NCBI RefSeq assembly: GCF_043951915.1
Contig: NZ_JBINJD010000147.1
Coordinates: forward strand, 1 to 12,599
Direction: 5' to 3'
Source of the DNA: Alienimonas sp043951915
GTDB lineage: Bacteria > Planctomycetota > Planctomycetia > Planctomycetales > Planctomycetaceae
Length of the DNA stretch: 12,599 nucleotides
Part shown: positions 1 through 6,473 of the stretch, piece after piece
Layout: each line of letters begins with the position of its first letter
How positions within the stretch are numbered: the first letter of the stretch is position 1
The notes under the pieces: model-generated
Database searches by the model: none
Told to the model about the DNA's origin: nothing
Seen by the model: only the letters and a program-made list of their open reading frames with translations
Position numbers and translations under genes: made by a program

Positions 1-61
1 GGGACGCTCCCTCACGGTCGCGGCTCCAAGGGAGAGAGGCGAAGTTCGGGCCCGGCCCGGT

Positions 62-83
62 TAGGATCGGGGTCTTCCGATCC
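62..83 (+). promoter_or_regulatory. Possible -10 element and overlapping inverted repeat upstream of the sulfatase-like gene
   Basis: A TAGGAT hexamer (62-67) lies 37 bases before the ATG at 105 and resembles a bacterial -10 box; I see no convincing -35 box at normal spacing. It overlaps a perfect 7-base inverted repeat, GGATCGG at 64-70 and CCGATCC at 77-83, with a 6-base loop. This could be an operator or a hairpin at the mRNA 5' end. The assignment is inferred from position and symmetry only. Confidence 0.3.
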
Positions 84-104
84 ATCGCCTACCGGGACCG
101 CCCA

Positions 105-1451
105 ATGACGCCGCTGTTGCTCGCCGCCTGTTTGCTCGGGGCCGATCCGGTCGAAGCCGGGGACGCCCCCGCCGCGGACCGGCCGAACGTGTTGCTGATC
201 CTCTCGGACGATCAGGCCTGGGACGACTACGGCTTCCTCGGCAGCGAGCACGCCCGCACCCCGCACCTGGACCGGCTGGCGGAACAGTCGCGGACCTTCC
301 CCCGCGGCTACGTCCCCACGAGCCTGTGCCGGCCGAGCCTCGCCTCGATCCTGACCGGGCGCTATCCGCACCAGCACGGCGTGACGGGGAACGACCCGGC
401 GCCGCCGGCCGGTCGGAAGGGCGGGCCGGAGTACGTCGCCCTGAAGAAAGCGCTGAACCGCACCCTGGCGGACGACCCGCAGCTCTCCTCGCTGTTGCAG
501 GACGCCGGCTACCGCACCCTGCAAACCGGCAAGTGGTGGGAGGGCGACCCGACGGACTTCGGCTTCACCGCCGCGATGACCCACGGCGACATGACCCGCG
601 GCGGCCGGCACGGCGACGAGGGGCTGAAGATCACCCGCGACGGGAAGCCCTCGCCGGACCTCGGCCCGCTGCCGGCGTTCATGGACGAGGCGGAGCAGGC
701 CGGGCAGCCGTGGTTCGTCTGGTACGCCCCGTTCCTGCCGCACACCCCGCACGACCCGCCGCAGCGGTTGCTCTCGAAGTACCGGGACCGGGTGGAGGCC
801 GGCGAACTGACGCTCAGCGAGGCGAAGTACTTCGCCAACGTGGAGCGGTTCGACGAAGCCGTCGGCGCCGTGCTGGCCGAGGTGGACCGTCGCGGGCCCG
901 CCGGTTCCCAAGGACGCGGCACCTTGGTGGTGTATGTCTGCGACAACGGCTGGATCACCCGACCGGACAAGTCCGCCTACGCCGACCGCAGCAAGCGGAG
1001 CCCGCACGAGGGCGGCGTCCGCACCCCGATCATGCTGCGACGCACCGGCGTGATCGAACCGGAGCTGAACGAGACGCCGGTGAGTTCCGTCGATCTGGCC
1101 CGCACGATCCTGACCCACTGCGACGTGCCGGTCCCGGAGGCCGTCGGCGGCACGGACCTGTTGGACGACGCCGCCGTCGCCGATCGCGGCCCGGTATTCG
1201 GGGAGGTCTTCGAGCACGACCAACCCTTCCCCGCCCCGCCGGCCGCCGGGCTGAAGTACCGCTGGGTCGTGGACGGGAACTGGAAGCTGATCCTCCCGCA
1301 CGCCCCGCACTTCCCAGGCGAGCAGCCGCCGACGGAACTGTACGACCTGTCCGCCGACCCGCACGAGACGACGAACCTCGCGGAGGAGCGCCCGCAGCAG
1401 GTCGCCCGGCTCACCGCCCTGCTGAACGACTGGTGGGCCCCCACGGAGTGA
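105..1451 (+). CDS. Secreted sulfatase-superfamily protein with an atypical active site
   Basis: This 448-residue protein belongs to the alkaline phosphatase/sulfatase superfamily. A short hydrophobic N-terminus (about residues 1-18) looks like a signal peptide, suggesting export. Visible motifs are the metal-binding LSDDQ (Asp35, Asp36), the catalytic-cysteine region with Cys75 in CRPSLASILTG, Lys143 in TGKWWEG, His213 in PHTPH, the metal-ligand pair Asp280-Asn281, and Lys297 before HEGGVRTP. In typical sulfatases the cysteine sits in CxPxR and becomes formylglycine, and the Lys motif reads GKWH. Here the Arg is Leu79 and the His is Trp145. The fold is therefore secure, but sulfate-ester hydrolysis is not. 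From memory, similar CRPSL/GKWWEG variants occur in other planctomycetes, so this may be a distinct subfamily. ATG 105 is chosen because it gives the signal peptide; no clear Shine-Dalgarno precedes it. The gene converges on tRNA-Ser. Confidence 0.9.
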   Translation: MTPLLLAACLLGADPVEAGDAPAADRPNVLLILSDDQAWDDYGFLGSEHARTPHLDRLAEQSRTFPRGYVPTSLCRPSLASILTGRYPHQHGVTGNDPAPPAGRKGGPEYVALKKALNRTLADDPQLSSLLQDAGYRTLQTGKWWEGDPTDFGFTAAMTHGDMTRGGRHGDEGLKITRDGKPSPDLGPLPAFMDEAEQAGQPWFVWYAPFLPHTPHDPPQRLLSKYRDRVEAGELTLSEAKYFANVERFDEAVGAVLAEVDRRGPAGSQGRGTLVVYVCDNGWITRPDKSAYADRSKRSPHEGGVRTPIMLRRTGVIEPELNETPVSSVDLARTILTHCDVPVPEAVGGTDLLDDAAVADRGPVFGEVFEHDQPFPAPPAAGLKYRWVVDGNWKLILPHAPHFPGEQPPTELYDLSADPHETTNLAEERPQQVARLTALLNDWWAPTE

Positions 1452-1459
1452 GCGCATGC

Positions 1460-1493
1460 GTAACGCCGAGGCCCCGGGGGGCCTCGGCGTTAC
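1460..1493. terminator. Symmetric GC-rich hairpin between convergent sulfatase-like gene and tRNA-Ser
   Basis: Two perfect 14-base arms, GTAACGCCGAGGCC at 1460-1473 and its complement at 1480-1493, enclose a 6-base centre. The hairpin starts 8 bases after the sulfatase-like stop codon and 19 bases beyond the tRNA 3' end, so it could end transcription from both sides. It has no T-tract on either strand, so either it is not a classical intrinsic terminator or it is a dispersed palindromic repeat. One arm shares 14 bases with a palindrome inside the cytochrome gene near 12059. Confidence 0.55.
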
Positions 1494-1512
1494 GGCGTTG
1501 CGGATTGTCGAG

Positions 1513-1599
1513 CGGAGAGGGCGGGATTCGAACCCGCGGTCCCCGTGAAGGGACACAGCATTTCCAATGCTGCACAATCGACCACTCTGCCACCTCTCC
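1513..1599 (-). tRNA. tRNA-Ser (anticodon GGA)
   Basis: Read on the minus strand, the 87-base sequence folds as a class II tRNA. The acceptor stem GGAGAGG (1593-1599) pairs with CCTCTCC (complement of 1514-1520). The anticodon stem CAGCA/TGCTG holds the loop TTGGAAA, giving anticodon GGA for UCC/UCU codons. There is a long variable arm (CCC/GGG type stem), and the T arm is GCGGG-TTCGAAT-CCCGC. The discriminator base is G (complement of 1513), as expected for serine. The 3' CCA is not encoded and must be added after transcription. Confidence 0.96.
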
Positions 1600-1650
1600 G
1601 GGGCCCGCCGCGAACGCCCCCGGGGGGAGCGGTCGGCGAACGGGCGGGCA

Positions 1651-1680
1651 ATGATAGCATCGGCGACGCGGCGTCGTCAC
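1651..1680 (-). promoter_or_regulatory. Likely promoter of tRNA-Ser
   Basis: On the minus strand a GTGACG hexamer (1675-1680; four of six matches to TTGACA) is followed after 18 bases by TATCAT (1651-1656; five of six matches to TATAAT). Transcription would start near 1644, about 45 bases before the tRNA 5' end. The assignment rests on consensus match and placement only. The same region must also hold any plus-strand promoter of the PDZ gene; a TAGCAT at 1655-1660 is the only weak candidate I see for it. Confidence 0.5.
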
Positions 1681-1768
1681 CGTATGCGGGGGCTTCGTTC
1701 CGGAAAATCTCCCCGGACCGCCCCCTTCGCCCCTCGGACACCGCCGCTCCCCGTCCGGTTCGCTCGCC

Positions 1769-2746
1769 ATGACCGCACAACCCGTTTCCCCCGACGCCCC
1801 GGCGCCCGACGGCGGGGCGCCCGGCGGCGGGGGGGGCGGGGCGCCGCGGGAGACGGCGGCGGACTGGCTGACCGTCCGCGTCGCCCTGACGGCGGCGGTC
1901 GTGGCGGCGCTGATGCTGCTGTGGAGCGGGTGGCGCTGGTGGTCGGCCCCGCCGGCGGAGCCGGCCGCCGTCAGCCCGACGCGGCTGGGCGTGCTGTTCA
2001 GCCCCTACCCCGTGCCGCCCGCCGGCGATTCTCCGTCGGACCCCGCCGACCGGCCGGGCCTGCTGGTGACCGCGGTCGACGCCTACGGCGCCGTGCGGCG
2101 GTCCGGCGGACGGGTGGGCGACGTCTGGTTGAGCGTCGCCGGCCAGCCGCTGTGCGACGGCGTCGACCCGCTGGCGGCCGCCCAGCGGGTGCAAATCGTG
2201 CGGGGGGCGCTGGGTCCCGGCTTCGCCATGGAGGTCGAAGCGCTGCACGGCGGGACCCTGCGGAGGTTCGTGGTGCGGGACGACGCCCCGCCGGCGGACG
2301 GCGTCCCGCCGTACGTGCCGGTCTGGCCCCGCGACCTGCCCCCGGACCGCGGCCTGATGGGGGCGGAGTTGGTCGCCGTCGCCCCCGTCGAGCTGACCGC
2401 GCTGCCGGGGGTGCTCGTCGGCGCCACGACCCCGGGCGGCCCGGCGGATCAGGCGGGCCTGCGAACGGGCGACCGCATCGTCGCCCTCGCCCCGCTCCCC
2501 CCCGACGCGGAGGCGCCCGCCGACGGCGCACAGGGCGACGAGGGGGCCGCCCCGCCCGCGGCGGAGCCGGCGTGGACGCAGGTCGCCACCCCGGCCGAGT
2601 GGTTCGCCGTCGCCCGGGACATTCGTCCCGGTCAGACGGTGACGCTGGACCTGCGGCGTCGCGGGCGGGCGCTGTCGCTGCGGGTGCCGTTCGTGGCGGA
2701 AAGCGAACTGCCGCAGATCCGCCGCCGCGCCCCGCTGGGTTTATAA
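1769..2746 (+). CDS. Membrane-anchored protein with two PDZ-like domains
   Basis: This 325-residue protein starts with a low-complexity Ala/Pro/Gly stretch, including six consecutive glycines around residues 19-24. One transmembrane helix follows at about 36-53, and the remainder is probably periplasmic. Two PDZ-like segments are visible. The first, at about 72-172, is degenerate and contains SGGRVGDVWLSVAGQPL. The second, at about 196-308, contains the clearer PGGPADQAGLRTGDRIVAL pattern. I see no protease domain, so it is probably an adaptor or binding protein rather than a DegP/RseP-type protease. Glycine-rich loops in the second domain match the PDZ ligand-binding loop in type only. ATG 1769 is the natural start, although no Shine-Dalgarno is visible. 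The gene is monocistronic here and converges on the BON-like gene. The domain call is fairly sure; the function is unknown. Confidence 0.8.
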   Translation: MTAQPVSPDAPAPDGGAPGGGGGGAPRETAADWLTVRVALTAAVVAALMLLWSGWRWWSAPPAEPAAVSPTRLGVLFSPYPVPPAGDSPSDPADRPGLLVTAVDAYGAVRRSGGRVGDVWLSVAGQPLCDGVDPLAAAQRVQIVRGALGPGFAMEVEALHGGTLRRFVVRDDAPPADGVPPYVPVWPRDLPPDRGLMGAELVAVAPVELTALPGVLVGATTPGGPADQAGLRTGDRIVALAPLPPDAEAPADGAQGDEGAAPPAAEPAWTQVATPAEWFAVARDIRPGQTVTLDLRRRGRALSLRVPFVAESELPQIRRRAPLGL

Positions 2747-2771
2747 GAAAGGGCGTCCGGCGCCGTTTCTT
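2745..2771. terminator. Imperfect hairpin between convergent PDZ and BON genes
   Basis: AAGAAA (2745-2750) pairs with TTTCTT (2766-2771) and GGCG (2752-2755) with CGCC (2761-2764), with one G-G mismatch and a 5-base loop. The stem overlaps the PDZ stop codon. The A-run on the left and T-run on the right give a bidirectional terminator appearance, which fits a site between convergent genes. Confidence 0.5.
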
Positions 2772-2818
2772 TCAACCTGTCCTTTAACCGATCGTTCAAC
2801 GGGACCGCCGCGGCCGCC

Positions 2819-3091
2819 TCAGCGGGCGGCGACGGTCAGGCGGTTCCGCACGAAGGCCCCGCTGCGTCCCAGGGCGCCCATGACGGCCTGCTGGGCGAGT
2901 TGTTTGTGGTGCCAGCTGGGCACGTCGCCGGAGAGGACGACCGCGTCGCCCTCGGCGGTGTTTTCGACGGTGCAGAACACCGGCTGGGTGCGAAAGTGCG
3001 AGCTGTTCGCCAACGCCCCGGAGGCCCGGCGGTGCAGGTCCTGGGCGAGGCTGGCGTGGGGACGGTCGAGCAGAAACGCGGCGGCGGGCAT
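2819..3091 (-). CDS. Small BON-domain-like protein
   Basis: This 90-residue protein has no signal peptide or membrane segment and is probably cytoplasmic. Residues from about 40 onward (VFCTVEN...VVLSGDVPSWHHKQLAQQAV...FVRNRLTV) follow the pattern of BON-like domains common in planctomycetes: a beta-strand, the turn G-x-V-x-S, a helix containing KQLAQ, and a final N-R-L-x-V strand. BON domains are thought to bind lipids or act as small interaction modules; its actual partner is unknown. ATG at 3091 was chosen. A GTG nine bases upstream is possible. The frame stays open to 3397, but that extension is Arg/Pro-rich with no domain character and no coding-like codon use, so I treat it as non-coding. 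The gene is divergent from the membrane-protein gene at 3396 and convergent with the PDZ gene. Confidence 0.75.
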   Translation of the reverse strand: MPAAAFLLDRPHASLAQDLHRRASGALANSSHFRTQPVFCTVENTAEGDAVVLSGDVPSWHHKQLAQQAVMGALGRSGAFVRNRLTVAAR

Positions 3092-3129
3092 GGCGGACAC
3101 CGGACGAGGGTCGGGGCGGAGCGGGAGGG

Positions 3130-3159
3130 GTTGTGGGAGGGCGACGCCGAAGCGTGCAA
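3130..3159 (-). promoter_or_regulatory. Possible promoter of the BON-like gene
   Basis: On the minus strand TTGCAC (3154-3159) resembles a -35 box, and CACAAC (3130-3135) follows after 18 bases as a poor -10 box. Initiation near 3123 would give a leader of about 32 bases to ATG 3091. The match is weak; placement next to the palindrome at 3161-3177 is the main reason to list it. Confidence 0.28.
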
Positions 3160-3160
3160 A

Positions 3161-3177
3161 CCCGATTCCGAATCGGG
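3161..3177. promoter_or_regulatory. Perfect palindrome, candidate operator
   Basis: CCCGATTC (3161-3168) and GAATCGGG (3170-3177) form a perfect inverted repeat around a single central C. It sits just upstream of the possible -35 box of the BON-like gene. Eight-base half-sites with almost no spacer suit a dimeric regulator better than an RNA hairpin. No regulator gene lies nearby in the window. Confidence 0.4.
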
Positions 3178-3395
3178 CGAACGCCCTGATGCGTGCGGGG
3201 AACGTGGCGTTTTCGCAACGTCGAACTCCCGCAAAGAGAACGTAGGTCACGCTGAGCGGCGCGGAGGAGATTGGTTCCTGCAAAACTTGCGCGCGACCCC
3301 GCCCGCCGAACGGGCGGTCCGGCGGGCGCGGTTCCGCCGTCCGCGGCCGGGCTCTCCGGGACCGTCTCAGCATCCACCTCTCCCGTCCAACCGCC

Positions 3396-4085
3396 ATGAC
3401 GACCCCCGTCGCCGACGAACCGTCTCCCCGCCGGGTGCCGTGGCCGGCGGCGGCGGTTTATACGGCGTTTCTCGCCGTGCTGATCCCGACCTACTGGCGC
3501 TATTACGGGCCGACGAACTTCGTTTACTTCTGCGACCTCGCCCTGTTCCTGACGCTGATCAGCGTGTGGACGCAGAAGTCCCTGCCGGCGAGCGCCGCGG
3601 CGGTGGGCATCCTGATCCCGCAGGCGGTCTGGGTGGTCGACTTCTTCGTCACGCTGTTCGGCGGACATCTGCTGGGCATGACGGATTACATGTTCAACGC
3701 GGACAGCAGCCTGTTCCTGCGGGGGCTCAGCTTCTTCCACTTCTGGCTGCCCTTCCTGTTGGCGTACGTGGTGTGGAAACTCGGCTACGACCGGCGGGGG
3801 CTGGTCGTGTGGACCGTCATCGCCTGGGCGGCGCTGCTGATCGCCTACTTCCTGCTGCCCGGCCCCGGCGAGGCGGCCGACCCGCTGACGCCGCAGAACG
3901 TGAACTACGTGTTCGGCCCCTCGGAGACGGCGCCGCAAACGTGGGTCCCGCCGCTCGTCTGGTTCGGCGGACTGCTCGTCGGGCTGCCGTTGCTGGTGTT
4001 CGCCCCCACGCACTTCGCCCTGCGGGCGCTGTGCGTCGACGCCACGCCGCAGACCGGCGTTCCCGCCCGGGAGCGAGCGGCTTAG
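3396..4085 (+). CDS. Six-helix membrane protein of unknown function
   Basis: This 229-residue protein has about six hydrophobic helices at residues 17-33, 41-58, 65-88, 110-128, 135-154 and 184-203. Distinctive motifs are YYGPTNFVYFCDLALF (37-52), a helix-embedded acidic residue in WVVDFF (79-84), GMTDYMFN (94-101), SFFHFWLPF (112-120) and NVNYVFGP (168-175). Polar residues inside predicted membrane segments (Asp47, Asp82, His115) suggest a functional site rather than a simple anchor. From memory, proteins with the YGPxNF...D.ALF pattern occur in several phyla as uncharacterised membrane proteins, but I cannot assign a family name. Its stop codon lies 52 bases before cysS in the same direction, so co-transcription is possible. 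No clear Shine-Dalgarno precedes ATG 3396. Confidence 0.82.
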   Translation: MTTPVADEPSPRRVPWPAAAVYTAFLAVLIPTYWRYYGPTNFVYFCDLALFLTLISVWTQKSLPASAAAVGILIPQAVWVVDFFVTLFGGHLLGMTDYMFNADSSLFLRGLSFFHFWLPFLLAYVVWKLGYDRRGLVVWTVIAWAALLIAYFLLPGPGEAADPLTPQNVNYVFGPSETAPQTWVPPLVWFGGLLVGLPLLVFAPTHFALRALCVDATPQTGVPARERAA

Positions 4086-4088
4086 ACT
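4083..4088 (+). promoter_or_regulatory. Possible -10 element upstream of cysS
   Basis: TAGACT overlaps the stop codon of the preceding gene and lies 49 bases before the cysS ATG. It resembles the TAGGAT and TATACT hexamers before other genes in the window. No good -35 box is visible, so confidence is low. Confidence 0.22.
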
Positions 4089-4137
4089 GCCGCCCCCCAG
4101 AGCCGACACCGACGGACCGAGCCCGCGTTTCCACGTC

Positions 4138-5652
4138 ATGACGACCGCCCCCGCGATCCAGTTCTACAACTCCCTGAGCCACGGCCTGGAGCCGTTCGCC
4201 CTGCCGACGGACCGCCCCGTCACGATTTATAGCTGCGGGCCGACGGTCTACGACTACGCCCACATCGGCAACTTCCGGTCGTTCCTGTTCGCCGACCTGA
4301 TCCGTCGCTTCCTTGAAGCCTGCGGGGCCGAGGTGCGCCATGTGATGAACATCACCGACGTCGGTCACATGACCGAGGACACCGGCGAAGACAAAATGGC
4401 CCAGGCCGCCAAAAAACTGGCGGAGAAAAAGAAGGCCGACAAGAAATCCGGCACGGTGGAGGAAGGCCAGGTCGAAGACCCGTCCGACCCGTACCAGATC
4501 GCCCGGTTCTACGAGGACGCCTTCCTGCAGGACGCCAAAACGCTCGGCATGAAGCTGGCGGACGAGCCGGAGAACATCCCCCGGGCGACGGAAAACGTCG
4601 ACGGGATGCTCGCCATGATCCACGAATTGCTCGCCAGCGGCCACGCTTATAAAAGTGAGGGCGGCGTGGTGTATTACAGCGTCGAGAGCTTCCCGGAGTA
4701 CGGCAAACTGTCCGGCAACACGCTGGACCAGCTCGTCGCCGGCCAGGGCGGGCGGGTCTCCGAGGAGGAGATCGCCGGCAAGCGGCACCCGGCGGACTTC
4801 CTGCTCTGGAAGCCGGACACCTCCCACATCATGAAATGGGATTCCGACCTCGGCACCGGCTATCCCGGCTGGCACATTGAATGTTCCGTGATGGCCCGCC
4901 GCCTGCTGGGCGACACCATCGACATTCACACCGGCGGCGAAGACCTCATCTTCCCCCACCACGAGTGCGAAATCGCCCAGACCCGCGGCGCCACCGGCGA
5001 GGACCGCTTCGCCCAATTCTGGATGCACGCCCGCTTCCTGATGGTCGAGGGGGCGAAGATGAGCAAGTCCAAGGGCAACTTCTATACGGTGCGGGACGTG
5101 CTCGGCGGGAAGGTCACCGGCCGGGAGGTGCACCCCGGCGTGCTGCGGTACGAGCTGACGAAAAGCCACTACCGGGCCAACATGAACTTCACCGCCAAGG
5201 GCCTGTCCGACAGCGCCGCGGCCGTGCGGAAACTGATCGAGTTCAAAGCGAAATTGAAATCCGAGGCCGGCGACGCGACCGCGGAGGTCGACGCCTCCCA
5301 CCCCGCCGTCGCGGAGTTCCTCGCGGCCCTGGGCGACGACCTGAACATGAGCGGCGCCCTGGGGGCGCTGTTCCCCTGGGTGTCCGGCCCGCACCCGGAC
5401 CCGGCCGAGAGCCTGGCCGCGTTCGAGATTATGGACTCCGTCCTCTGCACCGACCCGTCCGCCGCCGCGGCGGGAGATGCGACGGCGGACGCCGGCGAGT
5501 TCGACCCGACGGCGCTGTGCAAAAAGATCGACGAGGCCCGGGCCGCCAAGGACTGGGCCGCCGCCGACGCCGCCCGGGACGAGTTGAAGGCCGCCGGCTA
5601 CGAGGTTCGCAACGATCCGAGCGGCACGATCGCGGTGAAGGAACTGGCGTGA
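4138..5652 (+). CDS. cysS: Cysteinyl-tRNA synthetase
   Basis: This 504-residue class I aminoacyl-tRNA synthetase charges tRNA-Cys with cysteine in the cytoplasm. The HIGH signature appears as HIGN at 42-45 after YSCGPTVYDYA, and the KMSKS signature is exact at 307-311. By analogy with the E. coli enzyme the zinc ligands are Cys33, Cys249 (in WHIEC), His274 and Glu278 (in FPHHECE). The Rossmann catalytic core runs to about 330. A helical tRNA-binding domain and a small C-terminal domain rich in DEARAAKDWAAADAARDEL follow. The protein is longer than the E. coli enzyme (461 residues), partly because of a Lys-rich charged insertion at about 90-115 after NITDVGHM. All catalytic residues are present, so the enzyme should be active. 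ATG 4138 places the first motif at the usual distance. Confidence 0.97.
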   Translation: MTTAPAIQFYNSLSHGLEPFALPTDRPVTIYSCGPTVYDYAHIGNFRSFLFADLIRRFLEACGAEVRHVMNITDVGHMTEDTGEDKMAQAAKKLAEKKKADKKSGTVEEGQVEDPSDPYQIARFYEDAFLQDAKTLGMKLADEPENIPRATENVDGMLAMIHELLASGHAYKSEGGVVYYSVESFPEYGKLSGNTLDQLVAGQGGRVSEEEIAGKRHPADFLLWKPDTSHIMKWDSDLGTGYPGWHIECSVMARRLLGDTIDIHTGGEDLIFPHHECEIAQTRGATGEDRFAQFWMHARFLMVEGAKMSKSKGNFYTVRDVLGGKVTGREVHPGVLRYELTKSHYRANMNFTAKGLSDSAAAVRKLIEFKAKLKSEAGDATAEVDASHPAVAEFLAALGDDLNMSGALGALFPWVSGPHPDPAESLAAFEIMDSVLCTDPSAAAAGDATADAGEFDPTALCKKIDEARAAKDWAAADAARDELKAAGYEVRNDPSGTIAVKELA

Positions 5653-5673
5653 ATCCCCGCTGCGCCTCGCCGT

Positions 5674-5698
5674 TATACTGAGCGGGTCCCCCCGGAGG
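5674..5698 (+). promoter_or_regulatory. Possible -10 box and strong ribosome binding site of the Uma2 gene
   Basis: TATACT (5674-5679; five of six matches to TATAAT) lies 25 bases before ATG 5705, without a good -35 box. GGAGG at 5694-5698, six bases before the ATG, is the clearest Shine-Dalgarno in the window and fixes this start. Most other genes here have none. Confidence 0.5.
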
Positions 5699-5704
5699 TT
5701 CGTC

Positions 5705-6379
5705 ATGTCCGTCGCCGCCGCGTCGCCGCCCGCGGTCGATCCGCCCGCGTCTCCCTATCCGCCCTACCCGCCGGAGATGGAGGCGGACGAGTTCAACGCC
5801 TGCACCGGGCTGGAGCTGTCGGCGGAGGAATTTCTGCGGCTCCCGCCCAACCCGGCGCTCGACCGTTGGCTGATCGACGGGGTCCTCTGGGAACAACCGA
5901 TGACCGTCCGCAGCCTGCCGCACACGGAAGCCGAGATTCACGTCGCGCACGCGCTCGTGGGCTGGCTCAAGTCGCAGCCCGAACCGCGTCCGCGGGCGGG
6001 GTCCGGAGAGGTGGGAGTTCGCTTTCCCGGCCGGAACAGCGTCGTGGGCATCGACGCCGCGGTCTTCGATGCGGAGACGGCCGCCCGTCAGCCGCCCCCG
6101 CCGGAGGAGGGCGAGGGGATGCACGTCTGGCACGGCGTGCCGCTGCTCGCCGTCGAGATCAATTCGCCGACCGATCGGGAGCGCGACATCACCGCGAAGG
6201 TGCGGGAATATTTGGCCGCGGGCGTTGCGCAAGTCTGGGTGCTCAGCCCCGGTCTGCAATCCGTCACCGTGCACCGTCCGACCGGCAGGCTGGCGATTTA
6301 CTCCGGCGACGACACGCTCCACGGCGACCCGGAACTGCCCGGCTTCGCGGTCCGGGCCGGCGATCTGTTCGGCGGCTGA
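5705..6379 (+). CDS. Uma2-family (DUF820) PD-(D/E)xK-fold protein
   Basis: This 224-residue protein has the Uma2 family pattern: VGIDAAVFD with Asp117, PLLAVEINSP with Glu151, and TAKVREYLAAGVAQVWVLSP with Lys165. These are the acidic-acidic-lysine residues expected in a PD-(D/E)xK nuclease-like core. A variable Pro-rich N-terminus (about 1-30) precedes SAEEFLRLP and the WLIDGVLWE strand. The family is strongly expanded in cyanobacteria and planctomycetes and is annotated as a putative restriction-type endonuclease, but its biological role is not established. No methylase or toxin/antitoxin partner is adjacent, so nothing here supports a restriction system. It sits 52 bases after cysS and has its own strong Shine-Dalgarno. 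Confidence 0.87.
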   Translation: MSVAAASPPAVDPPASPYPPYPPEMEADEFNACTGLELSAEEFLRLPPNPALDRWLIDGVLWEQPMTVRSLPHTEAEIHVAHALVGWLKSQPEPRPRAGSGEVGVRFPGRNSVVGIDAAVFDAETAARQPPPPEEGEGMHVWHGVPLLAVEINSPTDRERDITAKVREYLAAGVAQVWVLSPGLQSVTVHRPTGRLAIYSGDDTLHGDPELPGFAVRAGDLFGG

Positions 6380-6409
6380 GCGACGCGCCCGCCGGCCCGG
6401 CGATCCCTC

Positions 6410-6465
6410 TTCACCCGGCCCCCGCGGCGGCGCTACAACCGAGGGTCCCCCGCTCCGCACGAAGG
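6410..6465 (+). promoter_or_regulatory. Weak promoter and ribosome binding site of kdsD
   Basis: TTCACC (6410-6415) and TACAAC (6434-6439) are spaced by 18 bases and each match the sigma-70 consensus at four of six positions. GAAGG (6461-6465) lies 8 bases before the proposed GTG start at 6474. Together they support that start over in-frame codons inside the Uma2 gene. Confidence 0.4.
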
Positions 6466-6473
6466 CGACGCCC

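Larger units (their letters stand above)
3092..3395. other. 304-base divergent intergenic region
   Basis: I see no convincing gene here. The region separates the divergent BON-like (-) and membrane-protein (+) genes and should hold the promoters for both. It contains a perfect 17-base palindrome (3161-3177), a weak minus-strand promoter (3130-3159), and an inverted repeat GCCCGCCG (3301-3308)/CGGCGGGC (3320-3327) in the leader of the membrane-protein gene. The composition is slightly less GC-rich around 3150-3290 than in the neighbouring genes. Confidence 0.6.

Noticed and set aside
1513..1599. tRNA-Ser as an integration site for a mobile element
   Set aside because: No integrase, no duplicate of the tRNA 3' end and no transposase are seen in the window.
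12..1654. Long overlapping frames on both strands across the sulfatase-like gene and tRNA
   Set aside because: They run through the tRNA gene and the hairpin and have Arg/Pro/Gly-rich translations typical of GC-rich shadows.
3092..3397. N-terminal extension of the BON-like protein to 192 residues
   Set aside because: The extension is Arg/Pro-rich, crosses the perfect palindrome and the divergent promoter region, and has no domain character.
3817..5706. A 629-codon minus-strand frame opposite cysS
   Set aside because: cysS has complete catalytic motifs on the plus strand; the antisense frame shows no recognisable motif.
5705..6379. The Uma2 gene as part of a restriction or other defence system
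   Set aside because: No methyltransferase, helicase, toxin or antitoxin is nearby. Neighbours are housekeeping genes, and lone Uma2 genes are common in planctomycetes.
6069..6473. Upstream extension of the kdsD frame
   Set aside because: It overlaps the Uma2 gene almost completely and is Arg-rich; the isomerase homology begins after 6474.
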